Shown here piece by piece: positions 37,961 to 46,636 of a DNA stretch of 64,000 nt. This DNA is from Neptunomonas antarctica (lineage in GTDB: Bacteria > Pseudomonadota > Gammaproteobacteria > Pseudomonadales > Balneatricaceae). The first letter of the stretch is position 1, and each line of letters begins with the position of its first letter. The notes under the pieces were generated by a model. The model made no database searches. It worked only from the letters and a program-made list of their open reading frames with translations, and had not been told where the DNA came from. The stretch lies in contig NZ_LJSI01000017.1 in the NCBI RefSeq assembly GCF_001305295.1, positions 1-64,000 of the forward strand. The letters run 5' to 3'. The position numbers and the translations under genes are program-made.

Positions 37961-38938
37961 TTAATGAGGCTTATTTTCCCCTTCAAAATAACCTCTTTCA
38001 CCCCTATAGCAACCAAAGATCTGGTTCTTGCCAGGAGCAGAGGGATGATAGTGATATCCGCGCACTTCATCCGTTTCACCACCACACTCATCAAGCCCTA
38101 TGGCCTCTATGGTGCTTTTATCTGTCTTCGCATAAAGAGCATAGCCATCCAGCGCGTAGCCAATCATTGCTGAGTGTCCATCTTTCTGAATGCCAATCTC
38201 AGAACAGCCGGTAGCGGCATGATAGTGGTAACCTTCGTGCGGATTCGCATGAGCGCCACAGTCATCGAACACACCTAAAGAGTGGCTGCTGAGGATCATT
38301 TCTAAAGGCGCAGGTGGGCCTAACAGAACACCATTTAAAGCAACGCCGGTATTGTCACGGCCACGAATTTCAGTGGGTGTTGCAGCGGGCACGGGTGTTG
38401 TTGGTATCAAGACGGTTTTCTTGATACCGCCGCCAATATTTTCAAGCGGACACTCCAGGCAGAAATTTTTGAAACCCGGAATAGGACGAGGATCTCCTGC
38501 GACTTCGCAGCCTCGCGCGCCAGTGATGATAGTGACTTTGCCTGTTTTTATGTCGTACATCTGCCATTCTTTATCTTTATAAAGAGTGGCTAGATTTTTA
38601 ATAAACTTTCCGTCGACCTCGTAGACCGTGCCTTTGCCGTCGATCCATGTTCCACCCTCTGCCACGCCCGATTCAATGCTTGGCGGACAGTAAGGGCCCT
38701 CGGGTGAGGTGTCCGGATCGGCTGGGGCGCCGGCAATGGTGATTCGGTAGCAGGTGGTTTTAGTGCCGCCGCTTAGTGTGCAATCGACTATTTCTACGTC
38801 ACCCACTATTGCGCCCTCCGCAAATAAAGAAGGATCTAGCATACCCACAGCTGCTGCTGTCGTAGCTGGCGTGTTTGAGCAGGCGTAGGCTAATAGTGAT
38901 AAACCTAAAATGGAGAGAAGTCTGAGGTGAGTTTTCAT
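37961..38938 (-). CDS. YHYH-domain lipoprotein (paralogue 1)
   Basis: About 325 residues with a lipoprotein signal (MKTHLRLLSILG ... LLAYAC; the Cys would be lipidated). The C-terminal third holds the YHYH domain: ECGAH-like FDDCGAHANPHEGYHYH, then DGHSAMIGYALDGYALYA, LDECGG and RGYHYHPSAPGKN. Twelve or so cysteines, mostly shared with the paralogue at 40492, suggest disulfides. Paired His-rich motifs suggest metal binding, but no activity is established. Start ATG 38938 has a GGAA site; an upstream TTG is less likely. Confidence 0.85.
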   Translation of the reverse strand: MKTHLRLLSILGLSLLAYACSNTPATTAAAVGMLDPSLFAEGAIVGDVEIVDCTLSGGTKTTCYRITIAGAPADPDTSPEGPYCPPSIESGVAEGGTWIDGKGTVYEVDGKFIKNLATLYKDKEWQMYDIKTGKVTIITGARGCEVAGDPRPIPGFKNFCLECPLENIGGGIKKTVLIPTTPVPAATPTEIRGRDNTGVALNGVLLGPPAPLEMILSSHSLGVFDDCGAHANPHEGYHYHAATGCSEIGIQKDGHSAMIGYALDGYALYAKTDKSTIEAIGLDECGGETDEVRGYHYHPSAPGKNQIFGCYRGERGYFEGENKPH

Positions 38939-39132
38939 GCTAGTTTCCAATGTGGATTTCGAATGCCGTATGAAGTGTAGAAATAATAAACGCTATACAT
39001 ATTACGTTCATACGTGTTTGTTTTTATTAAAGCGGATTGTTTACGCTATCAAAGTACAAGACGAGCGGCTCAACAAATGTCAATTGAGCCGCTAATCAGG
39101 TGTGAGCAAAATGATTAACTAAGGAAATAGCA

Positions 39133-39330
39133 CTATTTATCTTTTACGTTTGTCATATTATTTATTACAACGGCCAGTATGACGCCGAGCAACACTACGC
39201 CTATTGTCGATAACGAACGCCAGACTAATCCGGTGTCACCTATATAGCCCCATATGCCTAAAATAGAGACTGTTGTGCCGAGTAAAATACAAATTATACT
39301 TACTATTAAAGCCACTTTATTTAAATTCAT
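39133..39330 (-). CDS. Small two-span membrane protein
   Basis: 65 residues with two hydrophobic helices (about 5-28 and 36-57) joined by a short loop (GYIGDTGLVWRS) and a charged end NVKDK. No recognised family. The ATG has a TAGGG site 4-5 bp upstream, which supports expression. It lies in the YHYH island between paralogue 1 and the SH3-like lipoprotein, separated from both by about 170-190 bp. Confidence 0.65.
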   Translation of the reverse strand: MNLNKVALIVSIICILLGTTVSILGIWGYIGDTGLVWRSLSTIGVVLLGVILAVVINNMTNVKDK

Positions 39331-39499
39331 AACACCCTACTTTGACATGTAATTCAGGCACATAACCCTGTAATAGATTGCAAGATTACTAATACGTACA
39401 TTGATTATTTTTAATAAAAGCTTCTCGCTCAGTTATTTTTTTGGGCTGCTATTTTCGTGTATGTCCATGTGGTTTCAACCCGTAAGCACAAGGCAATAC

Positions 39500-40102
39500 T
39501 TAGTTGAGTTTCACCGCTAAATAGGTCACTTGGCCGTCCGATGATTGCGGTAAGAAAAATAACCCAGAGTAAGCGAAATATTGGGTATTATCAATTTTCA
39601 CCGGTTTAGCGCCATCAGGCAACACTGCATAATGTTGGCCTGCTTTATAACCCTCACTATTCGTCTGTGCACTATTTATCGGCGCTTTAACAACCATGTA
39701 ATTGTTGCCTGAACGTTGGTAGTAAACACCTTCAACCACATAGTAGGTTTCATCATCGATAAATATCGTATCAGGGTGAGGGAGGCGCGAGTGAATAATC
39801 AAGCCCGGGGGCGGAAGTACCACCCTATAGTCATCACCCATATGGCGATAATAAATTCCGGTGTGATAGCGGTATTCAATTCCACCATGGTGAATGGCAA
39901 TAGCTCCTCTGGGTAGTGTATGCATGCTATGGCCCGGCGCATATCGAGGCGCAGAGAGTGCCGCAATAGCCACACCGGCCGCCACTCCAAGTCCCAGAAT
40001 CAGTGCTGGACCTCCTCCCCCATGCCCCCCTCGTGACATAGGGCCACCACATGCGCTCAAAAAGATTAGTGCGCAAACGATAGGTATCCAACGTGATTTC
40101 AT
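39500..40102 (-). CDS. DUF6515-like lipoprotein with three Tyr-rich repeats
   Basis: 200 residues. The N-terminus (MKSRWIPIVCALIFLSAC) is a lipoprotein signal with lipobox LSAC. A Gly/His-rich stretch and a hydrophobic Ala/Gly segment (about 32-52) follow. Then three imperfect repeats of about 40-50 residues appear, each with a pattern like YYxxxGxYYxxxGxxYxVV: TGIYYRHMGDDYRVVLPP, EGVYYQRSGNNYMVVKAP and a diverged SGLFFLPQSSDGQVTYLAV. Similar repeats occur in DUF6515 proteins; the function is unknown. Start ATG has an AGGAC site. Confidence 0.78.
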   Translation of the reverse strand: MKSRWIPIVCALIFLSACGGPMSRGGHGGGGPALILGLGVAAGVAIAALSAPRYAPGHSMHTLPRGAIAIHHGGIEYRYHTGIYYRHMGDDYRVVLPPPGLIIHSRLPHPDTIFIDDETYYVVEGVYYQRSGNNYMVVKAPINSAQTNSEGYKAGQHYAVLPDGAKPVKIDNTQYFAYSGLFFLPQSSDGQVTYLAVKLN

Positions 40103-40491
40103 AATTCATCGTCCTGGTGTTACTTAATAACGGCGAAATGCCTTCTTGATATCTAATATGGGGGGCAAAACTAAACGGAAACTGACTAGCCGTTGCCACA
40201 GTGAATGATGGCTTGATTCAGCATAATTCAAAACATGGCTTGGAATATGTAGATAAAGTGAAGTTCTAAAAACAGGTACAGAGGATAACTGCCTGATCTG
40301 TTGTATTTTTCGGCGTAAATCTTTGATGGGGATATCAAGGGTACTATCAGATTCAGAACCTGGAGTGGGGTAGCGTGTGCCCACACGTTATCTCAACGCA
40401 TTATCCTTAATAAGTTCATATTATCTACATTATCATGCAGTATTATGTGCAGTTATTGACAATAGAAGCCGTTGGAGTTGCGGAAATATTT
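40103..40491. other. Intergenic region before the second YHYH gene
   Basis: 389 bp between the divergent 39500 lipoprotein and the 40492 YHYH gene. The frame of the YHYH gene is open from 40435, but the lipoprotein signal begins at 40492. I see no other credible gene, and no clear promoter that I would assign. Confidence 0.5.
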
Positions 40492-41583
40492 ATGAATTTA
40501 TCAAGCTACCGATCACGAATGGGTGTCATTGCCTTTACTGCACTAACGTTAGGGGGATGCAACAGCTCCCCCAACAAGGCAACGGAACAAGTGACTGCTC
40601 CTGAGGAAAGCATTACAGCACTAGAAATTGCTGCTCCCAAGGTAATAGACATTTCTATGTTTGCCAAGCAGGCATTTACCCAAGAACCTAAAATAGTTGA
40701 TTGTGAAACAGCCGAAGGCACAGCAACCACCTGCTACCAATTTATCACTGCCGGAGCGCCCGCTGGGCGAATACCGGGCCCATTCTGTCCCAGAACAACC
40801 ACCGACGGAGCGGATGTCGGCGGAGGCTGGTTTAGCAAAGAAGGCTCAGGCGATTTGGTCGATATCACTGGAGAATTCATTCTAAAATTGAGTGAATATT
40901 ATGGTGACGAAAAGTGGATGGTTTATGACGCAAAGACAAACAAAATACGTTATACAGCGACGAAAGCGGCCTGCTTAGGCGCAGCAAGACCCGATGTTGA
41001 AGAGCAGTACAAACAAAACTGTATAGAGTGTGAACTGGCGTACCTTGATGATGACTTTTCCCGAACCTTCCTCATCCCGACCACTCCGATTCCTGCTGCT
41101 AAGACAAGCCGGGTGCGTACTGCGGGTATTGCACTGGACGGTAGCGAACTATCAGGGCCGGCACCCGTTGATGCGATTTTAGGGGCCTATACGATTGCTG
41201 CATTTGATGATTGCGGTGGACACATTAATGTACACCAGGGCTATCATTATCACTCTACAACGGGTTGTACTGATAGCAAGGCTAAGACCGACGATGGACA
41301 CGCTGCACTCGTAGGTTATGCATCAGATGGCTATGGTATCTATGCAATGAAAAATGCCGAGGGTAAAGAAGTAGAGTCACTTGATGAGTGCCGTGGAATA
41401 AGCGATGACATCAGAGGCTATCACTACCATGCGTCAAGTCCGAGTGAAAATATGTTCATTGGATGCCTTCACGGAGAATCTGTTCGCCAGGCTGGTGGGC
41501 ATGATGGACCTCCTCCGGGTGGAGTTGGCGGGCCTCCTCCTGATGGACCTCCTCCGGGTAATGATGCTCCTCCAGAAAAGTGA
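40492..41583 (+). CDS. YHYH-domain lipoprotein with proline-rich tail (paralogue 2)
   Basis: About 363 residues with a lipoprotein signal (MNLSSYRSRMGVIAFTALTL, lipobox LGGC). It aligns with paralogue 1 over most of its length: VDCETAEGTATTCYQF, PFCP, NCIECELAYL, FLIPTTPIPAAKTS, then DCGGHINVHQGYHYH, DGHAALVGYASDGYGIYA, LDECRG and RGYHYHASSPSEN. A Pro/Gly tail of about 27 residues with DGPPPGG and PPPDGPPPG is absent from paralogue 1. ATG 40492 has a GCGGAAAT site. It lies 14 bp before the 41598 gene, so they form an operon. Confidence 0.87.
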   Translation: MNLSSYRSRMGVIAFTALTLGGCNSSPNKATEQVTAPEESITALEIAAPKVIDISMFAKQAFTQEPKIVDCETAEGTATTCYQFITAGAPAGRIPGPFCPRTTTDGADVGGGWFSKEGSGDLVDITGEFILKLSEYYGDEKWMVYDAKTNKIRYTATKAACLGAARPDVEEQYKQNCIECELAYLDDDFSRTFLIPTTPIPAAKTSRVRTAGIALDGSELSGPAPVDAILGAYTIAAFDDCGGHINVHQGYHYHSTTGCTDSKAKTDDGHAALVGYASDGYGIYAMKNAEGKEVESLDECRGISDDIRGYHYHASSPSENMFIGCLHGESVRQAGGHDGPPPGGVGGPPPDGPPPGNDAPPEK

Positions 41584-41597
41584 TAGGACGTTAATCA

Positions 41598-41900
41598 ATG
41601 ATATCTCAATACCGGTTAGACAAAGCACTACTTATGTTTTTGCCAGCCTTTAGCTTATTGCTAACGGCTGGCTATTCCCACGCGCACTCGGGCTCACTCA
41701 ACAAGGTGGCTGTGGACGTTTGCGAAGCGAAAGTAAAATCACAGGCCTGTCAGTATGAAGGAGGTCATAGTGACTTATACATAGGTACCTGCCAGTACAT
41801 ATCAGAAACTGATTTGATCTGTGTCAGGAACCAGGCTATCCAAAAGATCGAGGGCAGCAAGATAGCGTCTGAAGAAGAGCATGAGGCAAAATCAAGCTAG
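41598..41900 (+). CDS. Small secreted four-cysteine protein
   Basis: 100 residues with a signal peptide (KALLMFLPAFSLLLTAGYSHA-HSG). The mature part of about 70 residues has four cysteines (VDVC, SQAC, IGTC, DLIC), likely two disulfides, and a charged C-terminus. No family recognised. It has an AGGAC ribosome site and follows the YHYH gene by 14 bp, so it may act with it in the envelope. Confidence 0.75.
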   Translation: MISQYRLDKALLMFLPAFSLLLTAGYSHAHSGSLNKVAVDVCEAKVKSQACQYEGGHSDLYIGTCQYISETDLICVRNQAIQKIEGSKIASEEEHEAKSS

Positions 41901-42015
41901 ATTAAACTCTTTAAAAACCTCTCAAGAGGAGGAGAGTCAATCTCTCCCATCAATTGAGTCGCCTGATAGGTTCTATTACCTTATTAAGTCAAGAGTCGGC
42001 AGTATATAAGAAGTT

Positions 42016-42044
42016 AAAATAGCGCCTGAGGCGCTATTTTTATT
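42016..42044. terminator. Terminator between the YHYH operon and yaaA
   Basis: An 11-bp perfect stem (AAAATAGCGCC / GGCGCTATTTT) with loop TGA is followed by TATT. A-rich and T-rich flanks allow use by the convergent yaaA as well. Confidence 0.88.
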
Positions 42045-42066
42045 GGATTTTTGGTCTGGCACTATG

Positions 42067-42840
42067 CTATTCGTGATCGCGGATAAACACCCAAGAATCA
42101 CCTTCTGACATCGACTCCGAGAAACGATATCCCTCATAATCGAACTGCTTCAAGGCTTCCGGCTCGTCAATTTGATGATCGATAATATATCGAGTCATCA
42201 ATCCACGGGCTTTTTTGGCGTAGAAGCTGATGATCTTATATTGTCCTGACTTCCAGTCTTTAAATACCGGCGTGACAACACGGGCGTTCAATGTTTTGGG
42301 TTTGACTGCTTTAAAATATTCATTGGAAGCCAGATTAATCAGCACGGGTTGAGCGCTGTTACTGAGTTCCTCATTAAGCGATTCTGTTAATCGATTTCCC
42401 CAGAACTGATATAGATTGTCACCCTTCGGGTTTTTCAGTTTTGTGCCCATCTCGAGTCGGTACGGGTACATCAGATCCAGAGGTCGGAGCACACCATAGA
42501 GGCCGGAAAGAATGCGTAGATGTTGTTGCGTAAATTCGAGCTGTTGATCTGACAGTGTTTCAGCATTCAGACCGGTATATACGTCACCCTTAAAAGCCAG
42601 TATCGCCTGTTTAGCATTGTCTGTTGTCAGGTCGCCTGGCCAGGAGTTATAACGGGCAACATTGAGGCTGGCCAGTTTGTCGCTGAGTTTCATAAGTTGC
42701 GCAACGCCTTGGACAGATAGTTGTTCCAATACCTTAATAAGTTGCGCTGAATGATCAAGAAAGCGGGGTTGCGTATGTTGATCGCTATGGGCAGGTGTTT
42801 CGTAATCAAGTGTTTTTGCGGGAGATATAACTATCAGCAT
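42067..42840 (-). CDS. yaaA: Peroxide stress protein YaaA
   Basis: 257 residues of the UPF0246/DUF328 family. The N-terminus [16 protein letters not shown] and the segments [20 protein letters not shown] and [13 protein letters not shown] are characteristic. In Escherichia coli YaaA lowers free iron and DNA damage under hydrogen peroxide. The frame extends upstream, but ATG 42840 has a GGAA site and the family N-terminus. Divergent from trpS. Confidence 0.94.
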   Translation of the reverse strand: MLIVISPAKTLDYETPAHSDQHTQPRFLDHSAQLIKVLEQLSVQGVAQLMKLSDKLASLNVARYNSWPGDLTTDNAKQAILAFKGDVYTGLNAETLSDQQLEFTQQHLRILSGLYGVLRPLDLMYPYRLEMGTKLKNPKGDNLYQFWGNRLTESLNEELSNSAQPVLINLASNEYFKAVKPKTLNARVVTPVFKDWKSGQYKIISFYAKKARGLMTRYIIDHQIDEPEALKQFDYEGYRFSESMSEGDSWVFIRDHE

Positions 42841-43080
42841 AGTATTCCGGTTTGATAATGAGTGGCCGTAGCGATTTAATAAGAAGCTTCTTAAAATTGA
42901 TCTCCTTTTTACCATTCATTTACGTTGCTGTGAAGCAAACCGCATAACTAAAAATCAGCAGCCTGGAGCGGAGAAGATAGAAGAGTAGTAAGGTGGCAAG
43001 ATAGGGGGGAATATCCGATTGATTTTGTGTATTATTATCAGTATTTTTTTCTCTCTGATTTGTTTTGGGATTTATCTGCA

Positions 43081-44358
43081 ATGTCCAAAAAGACTGTGTT
43101 AACCGGTATTACCACCACAGGTACGCCTCATATTGGCAACTATCTTGGGGCGATTAAACCTGCGATTGAAGCCAGTGAAAATGCGCACTACGACAGTTAT
43201 TTTTTTCTGGCGGATTATCATGCGTTAATCAAGTGCCATGATCCTGCGCGTATTGCGCGCTCATCACAGGAAATCGCTGCTACGTGGTTGGCGCTAGGTT
43301 TGGATACAGATAAAGCCACATTTTATCGTCAGACAGATATTCCGGAAATCACAGAGCTGACCTGGATTTTGACGTGTATGACATCTAAAGGCCTGATGAA
43401 CCGGTCACATGCCTACAAAGCGTCAGTCGATGCTAACCGTGAAGCAAACAACGAAGATCTGGATGATGGTGTTACGATGGGGTTGTTCGGATACCCTATT
43501 TTGATGGCAGCGGATATTCTCATGTTTAATGCTGATATTATTCCGGTCGGTAAAGATCAGATTCAGCATATTGAGATGGCGCGTGATATTGCCGGGCGTT
43601 TCAATCACACCTATGAGTCTTTGTTTACGTTACCCAATGCGCAGGTCGATGAATCGTCACAACTTATCCCCGGCCTTGATGGCCGTAAAATGTCAAAAAG
43701 CTACGACAATACTATTCCGCTTTTTTGCTCGACGGATGAACTGCGTAAGCTGATCAACCAGATTGTTACGGATACCCGTCAGCCGGGTGAACCTAAAGAC
43801 CCGGAAACCAGCACGCTGTTCCAGCTTTATAGTAGTTTTTCCTCAGCGCAAGGCACTGATCAGATGCGTCAGAAGTATCTGGAAGGTATTGCATGGAGTG
43901 ACGCTAAGCATGAATTATTCGAATCTCTGAACGAGCAACTCAGCGAGCCACGAGCCCGCTATAACGAATTAATGAATGATCTTGGTACAGTTGAAGCCGT
44001 TCTGCAAAAAGGCGCTCACAAAGCACGTGAGAAGTCGGCTCCTTTTATGGAAAAGATTCGTATTGCTGCTGGTATTCGCCCTTTGACCTATGTTCCCGTG
44101 CAATCTCAGCCTGATGTTGTTAAAAAGGAAAAAACGTCTGAAGAACTTGCCCGTCTGGAAGAAGGGCGCCGCCGCGCTATTATTATGCAGTTGAAATCGC
44201 TTTTTGAGCGCGTCAAATCAGCCGACAATAAATCGGAAGTGGCACAGCAGGTACTCGCGGAAAAAGCAGCTGAAGTAGAAGGGTTGAAGAAAAAACAAAA
44301 ACAGAAAGCACAGAATGAGCTGGATATATTGCAGGAAGAGTTGGCTCACTATCTGTAA
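43081..44358 (+). CDS. trpS: Tryptophanyl-tRNA synthetase
   Basis: Class I aminoacyl-tRNA synthetase, 425 residues. The HIGH-type motif is PHIGNYLG (about 14-21) and the KMSKS loop is intact in LDGRKMSKS. It is about 90 residues longer than the Escherichia coli enzyme: the extra C-terminal part (from about 330) is charged, helical and Lys/Glu-rich. This longer form is found in Pseudomonas and other marine gammaproteobacteria. The frame opens at 43027, but ATG 43081 gives the family start MSKKTVLTG. The next gene begins 27 bp on. Confidence 0.96.
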   Translation: MSKKTVLTGITTTGTPHIGNYLGAIKPAIEASENAHYDSYFFLADYHALIKCHDPARIARSSQEIAATWLALGLDTDKATFYRQTDIPEITELTWILTCMTSKGLMNRSHAYKASVDANREANNEDLDDGVTMGLFGYPILMAADILMFNADIIPVGKDQIQHIEMARDIAGRFNHTYESLFTLPNAQVDESSQLIPGLDGRKMSKSYDNTIPLFCSTDELRKLINQIVTDTRQPGEPKDPETSTLFQLYSSFSSAQGTDQMRQKYLEGIAWSDAKHELFESLNEQLSEPRARYNELMNDLGTVEAVLQKGAHKAREKSAPFMEKIRIAAGIRPLTYVPVQSQPDVVKKEKTSEELARLEEGRRRAIIMQLKSLFERVKSADNKSEVAQQVLAEKAAEVEGLKKKQKQKAQNELDILQEELAHYL

Positions 44359-44385
44359 AAAATTGCGGTATAAGCAGAGGTGAAT

Positions 44386-45258
44386 ATGTACCAGACGTTA
44401 ATCAGTGTTGACGCATTACAACGGCACTATTCGCCACAAGGCTGGGTAGTTTTTGATTGCCGCTTTGATTTAGCCGATGTCAAAAAAGGACATCGGTTGT
44501 ATCGGGAAGGGCATATTCCGGCAGCGCAGTTTATGGATCTCGAGCAGGATTTATCCTCAGCAGTGACAGCGCTGTCGGGGCGTCATCCGTTGCCTGATTT
44601 CGAGGTGCTCAAAGAGAAATTGGGTAAGGCGGGAGTGACATCGGCGTCTCAGGTTGTTGTTTACGATGATTGCGGCGGTGCTATGGCCGCGCGTCTTTGG
44701 TGGCTAATGCGCTATCTTGGGCATACCTCTATTGCTGTGCTGGATGGTGGTTATCCTGCTTGGGTGCAGCACGAGGGGGAAACTAGCGCGAATGTATTCT
44801 CGCCAGCCCAAACAGTTTATCAGGGCAATCTCTCTACTACTGATGCTGGTATGCCACTTGTGAGCAGTGCAGAGTTGCAACAGCAATTACCTGATGTTCA
44901 GCTGGTGGATGCGCGTGCGACACCGCGTTTTAATGGCGAAGTGGAGCCTATTGATCCTGTTGCCGGCCATATTCCGGGTGCGCTGAATCGTCCTTTTCAG
45001 GATAATCTGACGACTACCGGCGTATTTAAACCGGCTGATGAGCTGGCGAACGAGTGGTCTGCATTGGTTAATGCCCACGAGCCAGTGATTCATATGTGTG
45101 GTTCAGGTGTTACGGCCTGTCATAATATTCTGGCGATGACTCATGCAGGGTTAAATGTTTTAGGATTACAGAATAAAGCGCTGAACAACTCGGTACTGTA
45201 TGCAGGTTCATGGAGTGAGTGGATTCGTGATAATACTCGTCCGGTTGAGTGTCTCTGA
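44386..45258 (+). CDS. sseA: Thiosulfate / 3-mercaptopyruvate sulfurtransferase (two-domain rhodanese)
   Basis: 290 residues with an inactive N-terminal rhodanese domain (about 5-140) and an active C-terminal one (about 165-285). The catalytic Cys238 sits in the loop CGSGVTAC, the pattern associated with 3-mercaptopyruvate specificity, while thiosulfate enzymes have CRKGVT. ATG 44386 has an AGAGG site; GTG 44380 is also in frame. Probably co-transcribed with trpS. Confidence 0.92.
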   Translation: MYQTLISVDALQRHYSPQGWVVFDCRFDLADVKKGHRLYREGHIPAAQFMDLEQDLSSAVTALSGRHPLPDFEVLKEKLGKAGVTSASQVVVYDDCGGAMAARLWWLMRYLGHTSIAVLDGGYPAWVQHEGETSANVFSPAQTVYQGNLSTTDAGMPLVSSAELQQQLPDVQLVDARATPRFNGEVEPIDPVAGHIPGALNRPFQDNLTTTGVFKPADELANEWSALVNAHEPVIHMCGSGVTACHNILAMTHAGLNVLGLQNKALNNSVLYAGSWSEWIRDNTRPVECL

Positions 45259-45414
45259 GCCGTTATAAATATCCTCAATTAATAACAGCTCATTAGTAAA
45301 GGCTATTAATTCAGGCTATGAGCTAGGTTGATTTTAGTCATTGGTGATTAGGCACTAATAGCTGCATTATAAGGGCATGCTTAGATAAGGTTATACTTCA
45401 AGAGGGAAACTAAT

Positions 45415-46353
45415 ATGTCAGCTAATTATCAATCCGGTGTTATTGCACAAGCCAACAGTGATGCGTTGTTTATTACTCTCAATGTTAAACAGGGGCAGGA
45501 TCAACAGGTCGTGCATGCTCTGAAACAGATGCAGTTTACTGTTGATTTACTGAAAGCACGCTTCTCAGTACAGGATTTGCATGCTGTGATTGCGATTGGA
45601 AGTGAGTATTGGGATCGTTTAACGTTCCATATCTCAAACCCAGCACCACTAAGGCCCGCGCTGTTTACTTCGTTTCCTGTGCTGCACGGTGCTACTAATG
45701 CGCCATCCACGCCCGCTGACATTCTCTTGCATCTTCGCTCAAATCGACGTGATATCACATTTGAACTTGCCAGAGCACTGATGGCATTATTGGGCGATGC
45801 TGTGGATGTGGTTGAAGACGTTTCGTGTTTCCGTTATCTGGATGCCAGAGATTTAACGGGTTTTGTCGATGGCACAGAAAATCCTGAAGGTGAGCATAGA
45901 AAAGACGTCGCACTCGTAGGTGAGGAAGATGCTGCTTTTGCAGGAGGCTCTTATATTCATTTACAGCGCTATATACACAATCTTAATCAATGGTCGCAGC
46001 AATCCGTTAAAGAGCAGGAGGATACATACGGGCGTACTAAGGATGATAATGTAGAATATCCATCCAGCGAAAAACCGTTAACCGCGCATACTAAGCGTGC
46101 CTCTCTGAAAGACAGCGCAGGTGATTCAATTGAAATACTGCGTCATAGTATGCCTTATGGAAATGTGACAGAAGCGGGGTTGGTTTTTGCCAGTTATTGT
46201 CATACACCAGAAAACTTTACCTTGATACTAAAAAGCATGGTGGAAGGTGATAGCCATGGACATTCTGATCGTTTGATGCAATTTACAACCGCTGTGACGG
46301 GTCAGGCATTCTTTGCTCCGCCTTTGCATTGGTTTGATGAGCAGGTTTGCTGA
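45415..46353 (+). CDS. DyP-type heme peroxidase (YfeX-like)
   Basis: 312 residues without a signal peptide, so cytoplasmic. The distal Asp motif of dye-decolourising peroxidases is intact in GFVDGTENPEG (about residues 145-155), followed by GGSYIHLQRYIHNL and, near the C-terminus, the LRHSMPYGN and CHTPENF segments of class B (P) enzymes. It oxidises substrates with hydrogen peroxide; an iron-removal role claimed for some members is disputed. No encapsulin gene is adjacent. It has an AGAGGG site. Confidence 0.92.
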   Translation: MSANYQSGVIAQANSDALFITLNVKQGQDQQVVHALKQMQFTVDLLKARFSVQDLHAVIAIGSEYWDRLTFHISNPAPLRPALFTSFPVLHGATNAPSTPADILLHLRSNRRDITFELARALMALLGDAVDVVEDVSCFRYLDARDLTGFVDGTENPEGEHRKDVALVGEEDAAFAGGSYIHLQRYIHNLNQWSQQSVKEQEDTYGRTKDDNVEYPSSEKPLTAHTKRASLKDSAGDSIEILRHSMPYGNVTEAGLVFASYCHTPENFTLILKSMVEGDSHGHSDRLMQFTTAVTGQAFFAPPLHWFDEQVC

Positions 46354-46636
46354 CTTGGTTAGGCTAATGGGACGATCTATTGGTCTGTGCTATTAATATA
46401 GATATGACAGACATGCTCACTATTAAAAATAAGTAATGCTGCCATAAAAGTGCCGAAACGTTGAGTTTAGATGGTTTTTTGTTCAGATAGCTCTGGTGAC
46501 GTCATATTTGTTATGTGGGTGCTTTTCATGCATTCTTTTTATTTTGCTCCTATACTCAGATAAATAAAAAGATTTCTGAATAATAAGAAATGTAGGTGTT
46601 GCGCTATTTTTCACTTTTGGATCTGGAAATTTATTC

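Noticed and set aside
46497-46504. Palindrome TGACGTCA before the TonB receptor
   Set aside because: A single 8-bp palindrome is expected by chance in 64 kb and has no repeated partner or known bacterial operator match here.
45259-46636. Encapsulin or iron-storage partner near the DyP peroxidase
   Set aside because: The flanking gaps hold no such gene, and the DyP protein does not show an obvious encapsulin-targeting tail.
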